Shown here one piece after another: positions 1-11,480 of a DNA stretch of 64,000 nt. The notes under the pieces are model-generated. The model ran no database searches. It saw nothing but the letters and a program-made list of their open reading frames with translations, and was not told where the DNA came from. Within the stretch, counting starts at the first letter, position 1. Every line of letters begins with the position of its first letter. Origin of the DNA: Prorocentrum cordatum (taxonomy: Eukaryota; Sar; Dinophyceae; Prorocentrales; Prorocentraceae); NCBI GenBank assembly GCA_963575745.1, contig CAUYUJ010019096.1, forward strand, positions 1 through 64,000, given 5' to 3'. Position numbers and translations under genes: made by a program.

Positions 1-139
1 GGCTAAGTTGTCACAGTGGAGCGCGCAAATTGTAGGAATTCTCGAGGAACAGGACTAGTGCACCGAGGGGGCCCAAGCGTAAGGATATTGGAGCTGCTTG
101 CTTCAACGGTTCCCGTTGGGATTCATGCTGATCTTTTTT

Positions 140-1000
140 GATGGAGGGTTCGGAAGGGGTCAATATCGCTTGCGCGCATGAGCTGGAACTTGATGCTGAG
201 AACCTCTCGCAGGCGCAGTCCTGGGCTCGTTGCAATGGATGGCCAGCCTTTTATCGCGTCATGCCGCAGGCTATTGACTGGCACGCCGAGTTCGGGCGCA
301 TGGGGTCTTCGCGCGCCCACACCTTCCCGCCACCGTTGTTGAAGGGCCCGATTGCAGACCATCTCATGAAGCCACGCCAGCCCGGGCAGTTGTCATGCGC
401 GTGGACGTCGGACTCACTGGGGGGCCCGTTGGTGGGATCAGCGCACATGGAGTGTGAGCGCAGCGTTTCATCCCTCTCTGCCAACTACAGGCGCTACCTC
501 ACGCTTGCCCAGTGCCTCATGTGCAAGAGCAAGCCGTACATCATTGCAGGCGGGACTGGGACATCGCGCCCCATGGCGATCTGTGGCTGGGCTTACCTGA
601 GATACTCCTTGGGCCTCTGCCTTATACCGAGGAAGAGGGCGTCTGCCGTGTGGCGAAGGGCAGCTACAACACCGTTGATTGCTACGTGGCCCCGCCTGGT
701 ATTGACACTGCCTGCAGCGCACGTACCGCAGCGCCTGCTTGGCCTTCGCGGCCTCGCGAGCCTGTCATCGCAGACATCTCGATCAAACCGAAGACCACGC
801 AGATCCTCTCCATCAGGGCACCGAGGTGCTCTCTCAAGGCCCCCCCCGCCATTGAGGGCTGCAACCCCGCACGGAGGCCGATCGACGCGCCAGCCTGCCG
901 CGCGACGGTCGATAAGGATGCTCAGGGAGGGCCTCCGAGGACAACGGAAGAAGCTGCAGGGCGCACGGGTGCTCTGCGCGGTCAGTTCACCAAGCGCGCC
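140..1000 (+). pseudogene. decayed endonuclease (EEP) domain of the + strand retroelement
   Basis: Near 160-260 the frame reads IACAHELELDAENLSQAQSW, then ARCNGWPAF, like the early helix region of these endonucleases. In another frame at about 555-710 it reads RDWDIAPHGDLWLGLPEI, then GVCRVAKGSYNTVDCYVAPP, resembling G-D-W-N-x-x-P followed by T-C-x-x-G-x-x-x-x-x-D-(Y/F)-F-V-V. The shifts between frames and the first glycine changed to arginine show decay. Assignment rests on motif order, not on an alignment. Confidence 0.65.
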
Positions 1001-1089
1001 GAAAGCGAGCTCATTAGCATCTACCAGGTTGGCGACCCAGATGCGAACTGCGGACGCGCAGATGGGGCTGCGCATGCATAGGGGGCCGA

Positions 1090-2130
1090 TAGGGGGCCCA
1101 TGGCGGGGCGTCGCCCTGACGGAGGCAGCGGGCACCGTGACCTTCGCGCAGTGGGGCAGGCGGTTCTTGACCTGGTAGCTGACTTCCATGGCGAGAGGCG
1201 CGACATTCCCGCGGCAGCTGGCGGGCGGCGCGATGGGCACAGCGAAAGGGGCAGTCGGCAAGGTCAAGTGGCAGGATCAGTCAGCGCCCATCGAGCTCTG
1301 CAGCCTCAGCATCGGCAGGGAGCGCGAGCAGGTCAAAGGGCGCGCGCACAGGCCCTTGGAAGCCCCCCCCCCCCCCGCCCACCCACGCGCGCGCGCGCAG
1401 GCGCGTCGCCTGGGGGGCTCGGGCAGGCGGCCCCCTTCTCCTCCGCCCTCGCAGCCCCAGCGGGGGGGAGGGGGGCTGCGACAGGGTCGAGCTGGAGCGG
1501 CAGCAGCGGTGGCCACGGGCAGACGCTGATCCACGAGGGCTTAGGGCACCTGGTCATGACGCTGCTGAAGCTCTGTCTGGGACGCAAGCCCCTGCCCCCC
1601 CACCCCACGCCGGGGCAGGGCTAGGTCGCCGCGCGTTTTGCTGCGGGAGAGCCAGCCTGCCGAATTCTAAGGCAGAGAGCCATGCGAGCCCAGCGCGCAA
1701 GTCCCTGCCCCCCCCCCCCCCCCCAAAGAGGGGGCAAGGCTCAGTCGCTTCACTTTTTGCGGATGACATCCCAGCCTGCAGCACCTCAACGCAGTGAGCC
1801 TGGACGTCTGCGACGCGACGTGGGCGGCAGCATCCAGGAGGTTGTCGAGGTGCCCGCGGGCCCCCCGAGCCCTTGCATAAGGGGCGCCGACGGAGCGAGG
1901 GGCGGGACACGTGCCGCCACAGGCGGGGTAGCGCGGGCGGGGCTCGACATCCTCGAGGGGCGGCGTAATTGACAGGGCAGGGCGAATCGGTGTATTTTTG
2001 TGAGCACCTCAGGACCCCGCCCCCAAGCTAGGGGCATCCACGCGACCGCCCCATGTGGAGGGGCTGCAGACGTCGACGGTGACGAGGGCTCGGCGTTTGA
2101 CAATGGCGACCACACACGCAGTGGCGTAGA
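1090..2130. other. unassigned stretch inside the decayed + strand retroelement
   Basis: C-rich tracts at 1365-1380 and 1708-1724 and scattered open frames without recognisable motifs. It sits between endonuclease and reverse transcriptase remnants and may be decayed linker or inserted DNA. Confidence 0.5.
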
Positions 2131-2839
2131 ACGGTGCTCAAGGGAGCTGTCGGCCCAGGAGTGATAGAGCACCTTGTCCAAATGAAGATGCAGATGCAGA
2201 AGGGCGCGATGGCGAGAGGAGCTCAGGGGGCGTTCTTTTGCACGTGTACCTGTCATCAAGGCGAAGGGTGCGATGGACACCACCTGGCCAGACTGCTGCG
2301 ACCAGGATACAGGCAGGACGTCCATACCTCTACGGGGAAGATGTACTTCGAGGGCGCCCGGGGCATGCTACACTTCGCCTGCGCGCAGCAGCCGATGCAC
2401 CGCACCACGCGCCTGCAGGCCTTCGCTGACGCTCTCCTGACTTACGCCGACGCTTTGGACAGGCCAGCTGGATTTCATCAAGTCGGCAAATTCAAAGCAT
2501 GGGCGCGAGATGCAGTGGTCACAGGCCCGGCGCAGGTGCACTCGACCACCGGGGTCCAGCCGCATGCCCATGCAAAGATCAGAGCGGGCCAATTCGCCAC
2601 ATCGCACCCGCAGACTATTGCACATAACCAAATGGACAGCTGGCGCAATATCTGCGAGGGGATGCGAAGGCCCGATAATGCAATGCCACGGCCCCTGGCA
2701 GGACAAGAGGATGTAGGGCTTGCGCAGGCCATCGGCCACAGTCCTCCAGCGGCGCTACCAGTACCCATGCTGGGACAGGTATGACGGGCTGCTACCAAAT
2801 TCAAGTGGCGCGCTGGACTGGGCGCGGATGCTCTACCAC

Positions 2840-3920
2840 CTCGAGCCTTCTCTCCCATTTCGGGCAAAGCTTTGGCGATGCTCATCTACATCTACTGGGC
2901 GGCAGAAACATGGATCTGATGGCCGGCTGCTGTACTCAATGTACACATAATGCTGCTAGCAAAACCACAAGGAAGGTTTCGACCAAGAGCCGTTTTGCCA
3001 TCGATGTACAGGCTGTACGCTAGAATGCGGCTCGATCAAGTTAGGCAGCGACTATCGTGCAATACCCGAGCATATTTTGCACTTGGCGCCAACAAGTGCA
3101 CTCTTGGATGCGGGCGCCCGTGCCATGATAGATGCGGAAGTTTTTGCCCAGGACAAGGTAAAGGCCGCTGCGACTACACTGGTGGACATGAGCAAATGTT
3201 TTGACCGAGTCTGTTTGGCGAAGGGTAGTCCAAGCGGCAGAACAGCCGGGTTTCCCCACCCAGATCTTACAGTTATGCCCGTCGATGCTTTATGCCACCA
3301 GGCGCATCAAGTGGACGACGGCATTTTCGTTTTCATGCCAAGGCCGCCGGGGTGTGTTATCAGGGCGTTCGGTGGCCATGTTCCTACTACAGTTGGCTAT
3401 GTTCCTGCAGTTTGGTATCTTTGAGACGCCTTTCGCGAACACCGAGGAGGTTTATCACTTTTTGGGCAACTGCGCTGCTGATATCGCTGTGCAAGTGGTG
3501 GCAAACCAGCAGGCTCTTGTATACAACGCGGTGCGTATACTACAACGATTGGCGGTTATCCTCAAAGCCTTGGACCTACCGGTTGCACAAGAAGACAAGG
3601 CAAAGGCACTCGCCTCCGATTATCACGTTGCACAGTAGGCCACACAACATGCACGCCAACACGGCTTCAGACCATACACGGCACTGGAGGCGCTGGGCAT
3701 GGAAGCCAAAGGTGGGCGCAATCTGAGTTTCTATGCAAGTCGAAAGAGGGTGGTCACAACGAAGAGGCTGCCAAGATTCAGGAGGCTCTGCGGGTTGGCC
3801 AAGATCGGGGGGGTCGTGGCGCAACCGCGCACTTCCGCCGTGCAGTACGGCACCCAGATCGTTGGAGCCACCAAGCCGCTCCTTAAATCGATGGTCAACA
3901 TGGTGCGCTCAGGATAGGGG
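2840..3920 (+). pseudogene. decayed reverse transcriptase of the + strand retroelement
   Basis: From about 2860 one frame reads LAMLIYIYWAAETWI, stop, WPAAVLNVHIMLLAKPQGRF and RPRAVLPSMYRLYARMRLDQ, the typical fingers region (K-P-x-G-x-x-R-P-I). Another frame gives KAAATTLVDMSKCFDRV (motif A, about 3160-3220). At about 3466-3495 the frame reads NCAADIAVQVVAN, which looks like the Y-A-D-D box with its first aspartate changed to alanine. 3699-3915 gives LPRFRRLCGLAKIGGVVAQ and YGTQIVGA, the post-catalytic region. Confidence 0.78.
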
Positions 3921-4369
3921 CGATACCCCCCCCTTCCCTGGTGCTTCAACTTGGCTGGCGGCGCAGCTCGAACCGCGCTTCCACGAGCACCCGGAGCTGA
4001 TGGCCATTGCAGGACAAGTATGTACATGGGCGCTGCCCGCGCAGGACTCGAAGGTGCCCGGCGACATTCGCGGCGAGGCGGCAGCGTCAGAAGCTCAGAC
4101 CGAACCCCGAGCGCGCCGGCATTGCTGGCCCAGCTGGCGCAGCGCTGGTGGCTCTCCCGTCGGTCAATTGGCGCCATGTGACGGCGGCGACGTGGTGCGC
4201 GTGCGCGGGGGTGAAGGTGGATCTCACTACTGACTGTCCAGAGTGGGTCCGGACCTTGGCCCGGCGCGACTCTGTCAATGTGAAGTTTGAGGAATGGAGC
4301 CGTCAGAAGATCGCGCGCCAGAAGGTGAACCAGCTGCGCGCAGACACTGCGGACAGTGGGCGGCGCCGC

Positions 4370-5510
4370 TGAAAATGCTGCCTGCCCCGAGGGGGTTTGC
4401 CATGAAGGGGGGCCTTTTGGAGCAACGCGCAGCGCTGCGCATTGCTATCGTCGGAGGACAGCGGTCGCAGGCCAGACGCAACCAATATGGTTATGCCGAG
4501 GGCGACCTGTGCCAGCACTGTCTGGATTGCCCTGGAACGCTTTGTCGTCGCCTGCGGCGCTGCCCACTGCTTCAGCAGGAGCGAGGGGCAGCCGTCGATG
4601 CGGACGTCGCTCGTGTGGGGCGCGCGTCTCACCACGCCGACCTCCTTCTCGCGCTGGCGTCGTTACCGAGCGACGCCCAGGCCGCGATCGCGCCCCCAGC
4701 TCAGGAGGAGGTGCGGGGATTTGTTCATGGAGTCGAAGTGGCGATGACCACGGGCGATATCTACGCGGATGGATCTGGACTATCTCCGATCGGGTGGCGA
4801 GGAGCTAACAGAGCAGGTTGGGGGGTTGCGATGGTGACGGGGCAGGTTTGCTCGGGGTTGCGCACGGCCCATTGCCAGGGCGCCAACAGGCGGTTCCTCG
4901 TGCGGAGCTCTTCGCGGTTATTCAAGTTATGCGCCGTGGGGCCTTTCCGTTGCGCATGCGCGCAGATTGATTGGGCGCAGTGGGCGGTCTCACGAGGGCA
5001 TGAATGGCGCACTCACCCCCGCAGGCCGAGCTGTGACTTGCGGAGGCAGTTATGGCATGCAATACCAGACCATGGAGGAGCGACATCGCAGCTGGAAGCC
5101 CCCTTCGCCCCATCACATCAGATTGTGGGCGAGGCTGCCTTGTCCAAGACATGCAACGACTACGGAGATGCGGCGGCCACGCGGGGACTGGCCACGCATG
5201 CGCTTGCGACGGGGGCCCCGCAGCTGCACTCCCTCATGCTGAACCTCGCGCGACACGCGGCGCGCTGGATAGGATCGCCAATGGCGCTGGCGGGCAACGC
5301 GGACAGGCGGCAGCCCCCAGCACTCCGCCCTCGACGCCGACAGCGGCGACCTCCACGACCAGTTCGGCAGCAACCCGTACTGGCTGCCAGCCAGCGCCTG
5401 CGCGTGCTCAGGCTAAGGCTCGAAGGTGGCGGGACATGTGTATACTGTCACCGCATCGCGCGGCCCGCATCAGGGCGCCGTCGAATGTGTTCGGAGGCGT
5501 GCTCAGCGCA
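4370..5510 (+). pseudogene. decayed RNase H and tail of the + strand retroelement
   Basis: In one open frame, GDIYADGSGLSPIGW and RAGWGVAMV supply the first RNase H strand and aspartate (about 4755). A neighbouring frame has RAELFAVIQVMRRGAFPLRM with the glutamate (about 4900). The first frame resumes with LWHAIPDHGGATSQ and KTCNDYGDAAATRGLATHA, the last catalytic aspartate (about 5160). The end reads CVYCHRIARPASGRRRMCSE, a Cys-rich tail like that of the minus-strand LINE. At least two frameshifts separate these pieces. Confidence 0.75.
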
Positions 5511-5709
5511 CCGCCGCTCGGAACCTCAGGCCCCTGCGCCCCAGCCCCTCCGAGCCTTCCCCAGGGGCTAGCCCGCGCCGCAAACGCCCCCTGGAAGGCC
5601 AAGAGGGCCCGGGCGAGCAGGTGGAGGAGGGTCCCAGGAGGAAGGGGTTTCGCAGGCCGCCTCCCTACCCCCTTTCCCGTCCTTCGAGCCTCCGCCCCCT
5701 CCGCCTCCG

Positions 5710-5722
5710 CCTCCACCTCCTC

Positions 5723-5755
<33 letters not shown>

Positions 5756-5760
5756 TTTCG
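5710..5760. repeat. CCT/poly-C tract
   Basis: Short CTC repeat running into poly-C just past the decayed + strand retroelement. 5770-6275 that follows shows nothing recognisable. Confidence 0.85.
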
Positions 5761-6649
5761 AACCCCAGGGTTGGGATTGTGGGCAAGAGTAGGAGGCCTG
5801 AGGACGAAGAGGCAGAAACCTCCATCCGTGTCCAACGTAGGGTGAGGCTTAGAGTGCGCTTCGAGCAGCCTGTTCAGACCCGTGTTCGGGAAGCGGCGGT
5901 TGCCCTGGGTCCTTCAGCTGGCTCGGAAAAGCGCCCCAGATTCGCTGCGGCCCCCACGAAGGCCAACGCGGCCCCTCCCAGCTCGGTGCTTCCCGCGGAA
6001 GGGCTGATCCCCCCCGTGGCATCTAGAGGCCACGTGCTTTAGCGTGCTGGCGGTGTTGTCGGGTGCATGCGATGCGAATCATGTTCGGGGCGTGCGCACA
6101 TATCCCAGCTGTATAATGTGCGCGAGAGCCCGATGGCTTTGGAGGGGAACCCTCAGAGGAAGTAGAGGCGAAACAAGTTCGCCTCTGGCCGCCGCCGGTG
6201 CGAGGGCCGCAGGCATCCAATCCCGCTCTCCCGACGTATGCTTGTGTCGGATCCAGCTGTGGAGTGGCTCGGCCTCGCTACATAATATTTGAGAGAGCGT
6301 GATCCACCGCCGCTTTACTGTGGAAAATTGCCAACCTTTTCCTCCAGAACCCGGGGGTCGCCCCCCCCCCCCTCCGAAAATCCCCCCCTCCCCCTGCTGG
6401 AACCCCTCCCCCCCCCCCCCCCTCTCCCCCGACAAAACCCCCCCCTCCCCTAACCCCTCCCCCCCCCCCCCCCACTCCCCCCGCTCGAAACGGGGGGGGG
6501 TCACTACCGGCCGTTTCGAACTTCCCCCCCCCCCCCCTCCGGATCGGAAAACCGGGGGGGGTCACTACACGGTTCGAACCCCCCCCCCCCCCCCCCCCCC
6601 CCCACCCCCCCCCCCCCCCCCCCCCCCCTATCACCGCCAGCAAACGACT

Positions 6650-7265
6650 CCCGGTCCCCACCACCGTCCGCATCACATCCCCCACTGGTGTTCCCAGCAC
6701 CACTGTCCTCACCACCGCTGTCCCCACTGGTTCCACCACCGCCCCTACTGTCCCCACCAGTGGCCCCACCACTGTCGCACTGTTCCCGCTGTCCCCAGAA
6801 CTGTTCCCACCACGGTTCCACTCTCCCCACTGTCTCCACGGCCCCAACCACTGGCCGACTATCCCTACTGTCCCCACTGTCCCACTGACTCCTCCGCTGT
6901 CCCACTGAGCTGTCCCACTCTTCCCACCACTGTCCCCACTGTCCCCACCACTGTCCCCACTGCACCTCTGTCCCATTGTCCCACCGCCGTCCTCGCCACC
7001 GCCTTCACCACTGTCCCCACCACCATTGTACCCTCCACTGTCCCACTGTTTCCACCTCATTCCCATTGTCCCCACACCACTGTCCCCACCACCACCGTCA
7101 CCACCACTGTCCACTGTCCCCCCCTGTTCCCACCATTGTCCCCACCACTGTCCCCACCACTACCGTCCCCACCACTGTCCCACTGTCCCACTGTCCCCAC
7201 CACTGTCCCGCTATCCCCTCACCACTGTCCCCACCAACACCGTCCCCACCACTGTCCGCACCCCA
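6650..7265. repeat. 12-bp minisatellite (CCACCACTGTCC type)
   Basis: Some 600 bp of imperfect tandem units such as CCACCACTGTCC and CCCACTGTCC. It fills the centre of the inverted-repeat element and gives meaningless Pro/His/Thr-rich or Gly-rich open frames. Confidence 0.85.
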
Positions 7266-7284
7266 CTCGGTTTTCGAGGGGGGG

Positions 7285-7482
7285 GGGTTCGAACCGGTAG
7301 TGACCCCCCCCCCGGTTTTCCGGATTCGGAGGGGGGGGGGGTGAGGGGTTCGAACGGTAGTGGCCCCCCCCCCCCCTTTTTCAATGATGAGCAGAAGGGG
7401 GGGGGGGGGGGGTTCGAACTGGTAGTGCCCCCCCCCGTTTTCCGGAGGGGGGGGGGGGGGGTCGAACCGGTAGTGACCCCCC
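7285..7482. repeat. four units of a GTTCGAACYGGTAGTGACC repeat with poly-G/poly-C
   Basis: The units start near 7287, 7348, 7412 and 7462. Each has TTCGAACYGGTAGTG followed by poly-C and, in three units, GTTTTCCGGA. Reverse-complement units occur at about 6490-6580. Confidence 0.75.
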
Positions 7483-7789
7483 CCGGTTTTCCGCCAGCAG
7501 CGGTAGAACACGCTCTTTCTAATATGTGTATGTAACCCAGTTCTTTCTGGAGGTTGGCGGGATGGTGGGTTTGTCGTCCCGCCTCCCCGATCTCCCAGGT
7601 CAGCTCTCCTGGCCTAAGTCTGCCACGCTGGCCCATTGTTGGGCCTGTGTGTGAGGATATGTTTGGGACGGCCTTCGCGTGATTTCAGTTCATTATGTGA
7701 GAGATTATGCGTTTCTCTCCTCTTCCCGATCGTCGTTGCCCGTCCCGCACCCTGACCCGCCGCGTCCCAACCATGCGTTCGATAGTACT

Positions 7790-8112
7790 CTTCCTCGTCC
7801 ACCTTTTCCTCCTCTTCCTCCTCCTCCTCCTCTTTCTCCTCCTCCTCCTCTTGCTCATCCTCCGCCCACTCCTCCTCCTCCTCCTCCTCCTCCTCCTCCT
7901 CCTCATCCTCCTCTCCTCCTCCTCTCCTCCTCCTCCTCCTCCTCCTCCTCCTCCTCCTCCTCCTCCTCCTCCTCCTCTTTTCGCTCTTACTCCTCCTCCT
8001 CCTCCTCCTCCTCGCTCCTCTCCCTCCTCCTCCCCCTCTCCTCTCCATTCTTCATCGTCCTCCTCCTCCTCCTCCTCCTCCTCCTCCTCCTCCTCCCCTT
8101 ATCCTCCCCTCC
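7790..8112. repeat. (TCC)n array
   Basis: About 320 bp of imperfect TCC repeat with short TCTT interruptions. Confidence 0.95.
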
Positions 8113-8334
8113 TCTTCTCCTCCTCAAGAGTGGGGGTCGGGCCTGTGTGCCCCCTGGTGCAGGCGGGGAGCACCGGGCCTTCAGGGCACAAGCCCCCGCA
8201 CCTGGGGACGGCCGCCATAAGCGCGGCCTTCCTTCCCCAGGGGGGTCGCCAGGTCCCGTGGCCTCCCCCAGGGCGGTGCAGGGTTCCCACCCTGCACTCG
8301 CCGCCCTGGGGCGGGTCCGGCGGCTCGTCCCGTC

Positions 8335-8415
8335 GTTGTCGCTCGTTCGTGTCGTGTCGTTCGTGTCGCGTCGTTCGTTTCGTCCCCCTGTCGTGTCGTG
8401 TCGTGTCGTGTCGGA
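8335..8415. repeat. GTCGT/GTGTC short tandem repeat
   Basis: Tandem GTCGTGTCGTTC and TCGTGTCGTG units; no coding potential. Confidence 0.8.
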
Positions 8416-8500
8416 GTCCCGGGGTCCGAAACGCGGCCACCCATGGAGTGGGTGGTGGGTAAGGTTGGCGCGGAGCACGTGCTCCTGCGCCCCCTACCCC

Positions 8501-8541
8501 GACCAGGGAGCGCGGAGCACGGTCTCCTGCGCTCCCTGGTC
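8501..8541. repeat. perfect hairpin GACCAGGGAGCGC / GCGCTCCCTGGTC
   Basis: Two 13-bp arms are exact inverted repeats around a 15-bp loop. A neighbouring GCGGAGCACGTGCTCCTGCG (8469-8488) is a second short palindrome. Function unknown. Confidence 0.8.
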
Positions 8542-8659
8542 GCGCTTAGGTCGCGCCACGGGGGCACGGCCCCGACCGTGGCGCGTCCGTCTTTTTCTCG
8601 CTGGCACTCGCCACGCCAGCGGAGTCATGTGGCTGTTCATGGGTCGATCCTAAAAAAAA

Positions 8660-9212
8660 AATCCTCCTCCTCCTCCTCCTCTCCTCCTCCTCCTCCTCCT
8701 CCTCCTCCTCCTCCTCCTCCTCCTCCTCCCCTTTTCCACCCTCCCTCCTCCTACTCTTCCTCCTCCTCCTCCTCCTCCTCCTCCTCCTCCTCTTCCTCCT
8801 CTCCCTCCTCCTCTTCCTCCTCCTCCTCCTCCTCCTCCTCCTCCTCCTCCCCTCCCCCCCCCTCCTCCTCCCCTCCTCCTCCTCCTCCTCCTCCTCCTCC
8901 TCCTCCTCACTCTCCTCCTCCCTCCTCCTCCTCTGTCCTCATCCTCCTCCTCCTCCCTCTCCCTCCTCCCTCCCACCTCCTCCGTCCTCCGTCCTCCGTC
9001 CTCCTCCTTCCATTCCTCCTCCGTCCTCCCTTCTTCCTCCTTCCTCTTCCTCCTCCTTTTCCTCCTCGTCCTCCTTCTCCTCCCTCCTCCTCCTCCTATT
9101 CCTCCTCGTCCTCCTCCTCCTCCTCCTCCTCCTCCTCCTCTTCCTCCTCCTCCTCCTCTTCCTTCTCGTCCTCCTCCTCCTCCTCCTCCTCCTCCTCTTC
9201 CTCCTCCTTTTC
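8660..9212. repeat. (TCC)n array
   Basis: About 550 bp of TCC repeat, preceded by an A9 run and ending TTTTCAGG. 9215-9660 beyond it shows nothing recognisable. Confidence 0.95.
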
Positions 9213-9664
9213 AGGCGCATAGATTTTGTCGTGGTGCCTCGTTCGATTGCGCGGCAAAGCAAATGCCACCCTACGGTTCTCGCCTCCTGCGCCTGCTCCT
9301 CATTCCGGAGGAGGAGCAGACGGTGGAGGAGCAGCAGCAGCAGCCGCGGCAGAGGCTGAGGACCAGGACCAGGATGGCGGGGACGACGCTGGCAGATGGA
9401 GGCGACATTGGCCGCCAGGGGGATGGCAGGACGGCGTGGGTTGAGGAGGGGAGGCGGCCACGAGGATGAGGACTCCGCTGCCCGGAGCGGCGCAAGGCGC
9501 AGCCCGAACGAGGTGCGCACCACGCGCTTCACGCCGCTGTCGTGGTTGCCGAAGTCGCTAGCTGGTCGGGCTGAGCCAGCGGCACGTTGGGAGTCTTGGC
9601 GGTCTGGCGGGGTGTTTGCTGAGTGTGATGTTGGTTGGATCCTGATGGGGGGAAGGGAGGGCAT

Positions 9665-9845
9665 GAAGGAAAGAGGAGGAAGAAGGAGGAGGAGGAGGAG
9701 GGAAAGGAGGAGGGGGAGGAGGAGGAGGAGGAGGGGGAGGAGGAGGAGGGGGAGGGGGAGGAGGAGGAGGAGGAGGAGGAGGAGGAGGAGGAGGAGGAGG
9801 AGGAGGAGGAGGAGGGACGGGGGAGGGGCAGGAGGCGGAGGGGGA
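9665..9845. repeat. (GGA)n array at the LINE 3' side
   Basis: GGA repeat lying just downstream of the minus-strand LINE's last ORF; it may mark where the element ends. Confidence 0.92.
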
Positions 9846-9926
9846 GGATTCGCTGAGGATTCGCTCGCAACGAATAGTCGAATCGGCCGAAGGCGAGGCG
9901 ACTACGCTCGAAAACGGAGGTGCCCT

Positions 9927-11480
9927 TCATCCCAGGCCTGTCCTGGGCAATCTGAGGCGTCCGAAACTCTGATTGGTGGTGGGGTGTTTGCCCTGCCACA
10001 GACGATTCAGACGCCCAGCTAAGACCCGAGGATTCCCCCCAGGGCAGCTGGTCATCAGACCCCTCCATCGGCTTGTGGCGTACCTCGCGCACTTCCGACA
10101 GAGTACTACTGCTTGCAGGCGCACCGTCTGGTGGCCTTCGGCTTGGGCCCTCTGGATCAGCTCTTCGAGCCCCACGGGGGGCCAGGGCGGGAGGTCCACG
10201 GGGCCCGATGAGGGCGGTGGAATGCCCGCAGGGCTCTCCACTCCCTCACTGGGCGTCGGGGCGGGGGCGGGGCTGCCCTGGGCCCCCGAAGGCCCAGGGC
10301 CCTCGGAGGTGTCCTCGAGCCCGTGGCCGAGGACACCGACGTGCGCGGCGAATTCCAGGATGTCTGAAACCAACTGGAACCTCTGGATGTACGCGGCCCT
10401 GTGCCAGGCCTCGTGCTGGTGCATCTGCGCCCCACGCTTTGCGTAGGCGTCTGCGAACCTATTCCCTATGACATCCTGGGGCCCTATCGAGGCTCTTTGG
10501 GCCCTCGTGGCGTGGGCACGGACTTTACAGAAGCTTATCCCCTGCTCACCTATCCCACCGTTTTCCTGCACAAGCCGCCAGCATTCCTGCCAGACCTCTG
10601 GGTGGGTCGTGTCGGCTCTGGCGGCCCACTCAGGGCCTCTGGCGAAGCCGTCGATCACCGACTGGCAGTCGCTGAAGACCCGCACTGGAAGGACCGCTCT
10701 CCTCAGGGCCTGGAGGACCGCCATCAGCTCGCTCTTGTAGACCGACTGGTCGTGCTGCGATCCCTCCAGTGGCCCGAACAACGCAAACTCCATCGTGTTC
10801 TCGCTGTCGAGCTTCACGACTGCCCAGCCGCCTCTTCTCAGCGCTGGGTATGCCCCGTACAGCAGGCTGCCATCCGTGTAGATGTCCCCGTGCACTAGGC
10901 CGTCGAAGGAACCCTCCATCTCGCATTTGGACGAGGAGAGCAGTTTCCGGAGGCCGTACTCCAGCGCTGGGTCCGCTGCGAGCCCTCTTCCCCAGAGCGC
11001 TTCGGAGGTCGCCAGCTGCTTCTCCGTCGCCCCGGGCCATGTCATGGCACCACGATGGCATATGTGGTGCCCTCCCACTCTTTGTCGGTGACTCTGCCTG
11101 GCCGAGCACACGAACGTCCTGTGGCGGTCCGTTCCTTCATGCTCGTGGCAGGCCTTGCACGTGCTGTCCTCTGCTGCGCCCTTGTCGTAGAGCCTCCGCT
11201 GTGGCCAGGTACCGCCACACCACAAGCTGCGCACCCGTGTCTGGTGCTCCAGCGTCCACTTCTTGCTCAGCGGCCTCCTGAGCAGCGTGGCGACGGGCTC
11301 CACGAGGAGGCTGTCCAGGCCGTGCTTCTCGCCGTGGATGCGCAGCCAGTCGCTCTTGAGGCCATCCTCGGTGGCCGTGCTGATGAGTTGCCTCCGGTGC
11401 CTGAGAGGCAGCGTCCTGAGGTCTAGGTGCTCGTCGCCAATGGTGATGCTGTGGGCCGCGAGCGTCCTCCAGCCCAGCCT
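9927..11480 (-). pseudogene. LINE zinc knuckle, RNase H and Cys-rich tail
   Basis: The frame upstream of 11303 reads LRHRRQLISTATEDGLKSDW, continuing the element after the frameshift. Then comes STCKACHEHEGTDRH..C, a likely zinc site, and an RNase H with all four acids: IYTDGS (D, codon at 10874), YKSELMAV (E, 10730), VFSDCQSVIDG (D, 10670) and IGNRFADAYAK (D, 10451). RNase H removes the RNA template from the cDNA. The tail has CRKCARYATSRWRGL followed by a further C-P-G, a motif I recognise as recurrent at the end of dinoflagellate retroelement proteins. The ORF ends at 9927. Confidence 0.88.

Larger units (their letters stand above)
140..5520 (+). mobile_element. second non-LTR retrotransposon, old and heavily decayed, on +
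   Basis: Fragments in all three frames line up in the usual order: endonuclease (about 140-1000), reverse transcriptase (about 2840-3650), a post-catalytic segment (3699-3915), a Cys/His cluster (about 4500-4570), RNase H (about 4740-5210) and a Cys-containing tail (about 5430-5500). Many frameshifts and stops and a C-rich interruption at 1360-1730 mark it as old. Its sequence differs clearly from the minus-strand LINE at 10-16 kb, so it is another family. Ends are approximate. Confidence 0.8.
6279..7530. mobile_element. 1.25 kb element with imperfect terminal inverted repeats, non-coding
   Basis: The left end (6279-6313, TACATAATATTTGAGAGAGC...) and the reverse complement of the right end (7497-7530, TACACATATTAGAAAGAGCG...) match over about 33 bp. 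Inside, poly-C tracts and short units containing TTCGAACYGGTAGTGACC occur near both ends in opposite orientation (about 6490-6580 and 7285-7480), with a CCACCACTGTCC minisatellite between. No transposase is encoded. Confidence 0.65.

Noticed and set aside
6300-7300. Pro/His/Thr-rich extensin-like ORF on + (333 codons) and Gly-rich ORF on -
   Set aside because: Translation of poly-C tracts and the CCACCACTGTCC minisatellite.
7287-7480. tRNA T-arm-like GGTTCGAACC motifs
   Set aside because: No acceptor, D or anticodon arms around them; they are part of short tandem units with poly-C/poly-G.
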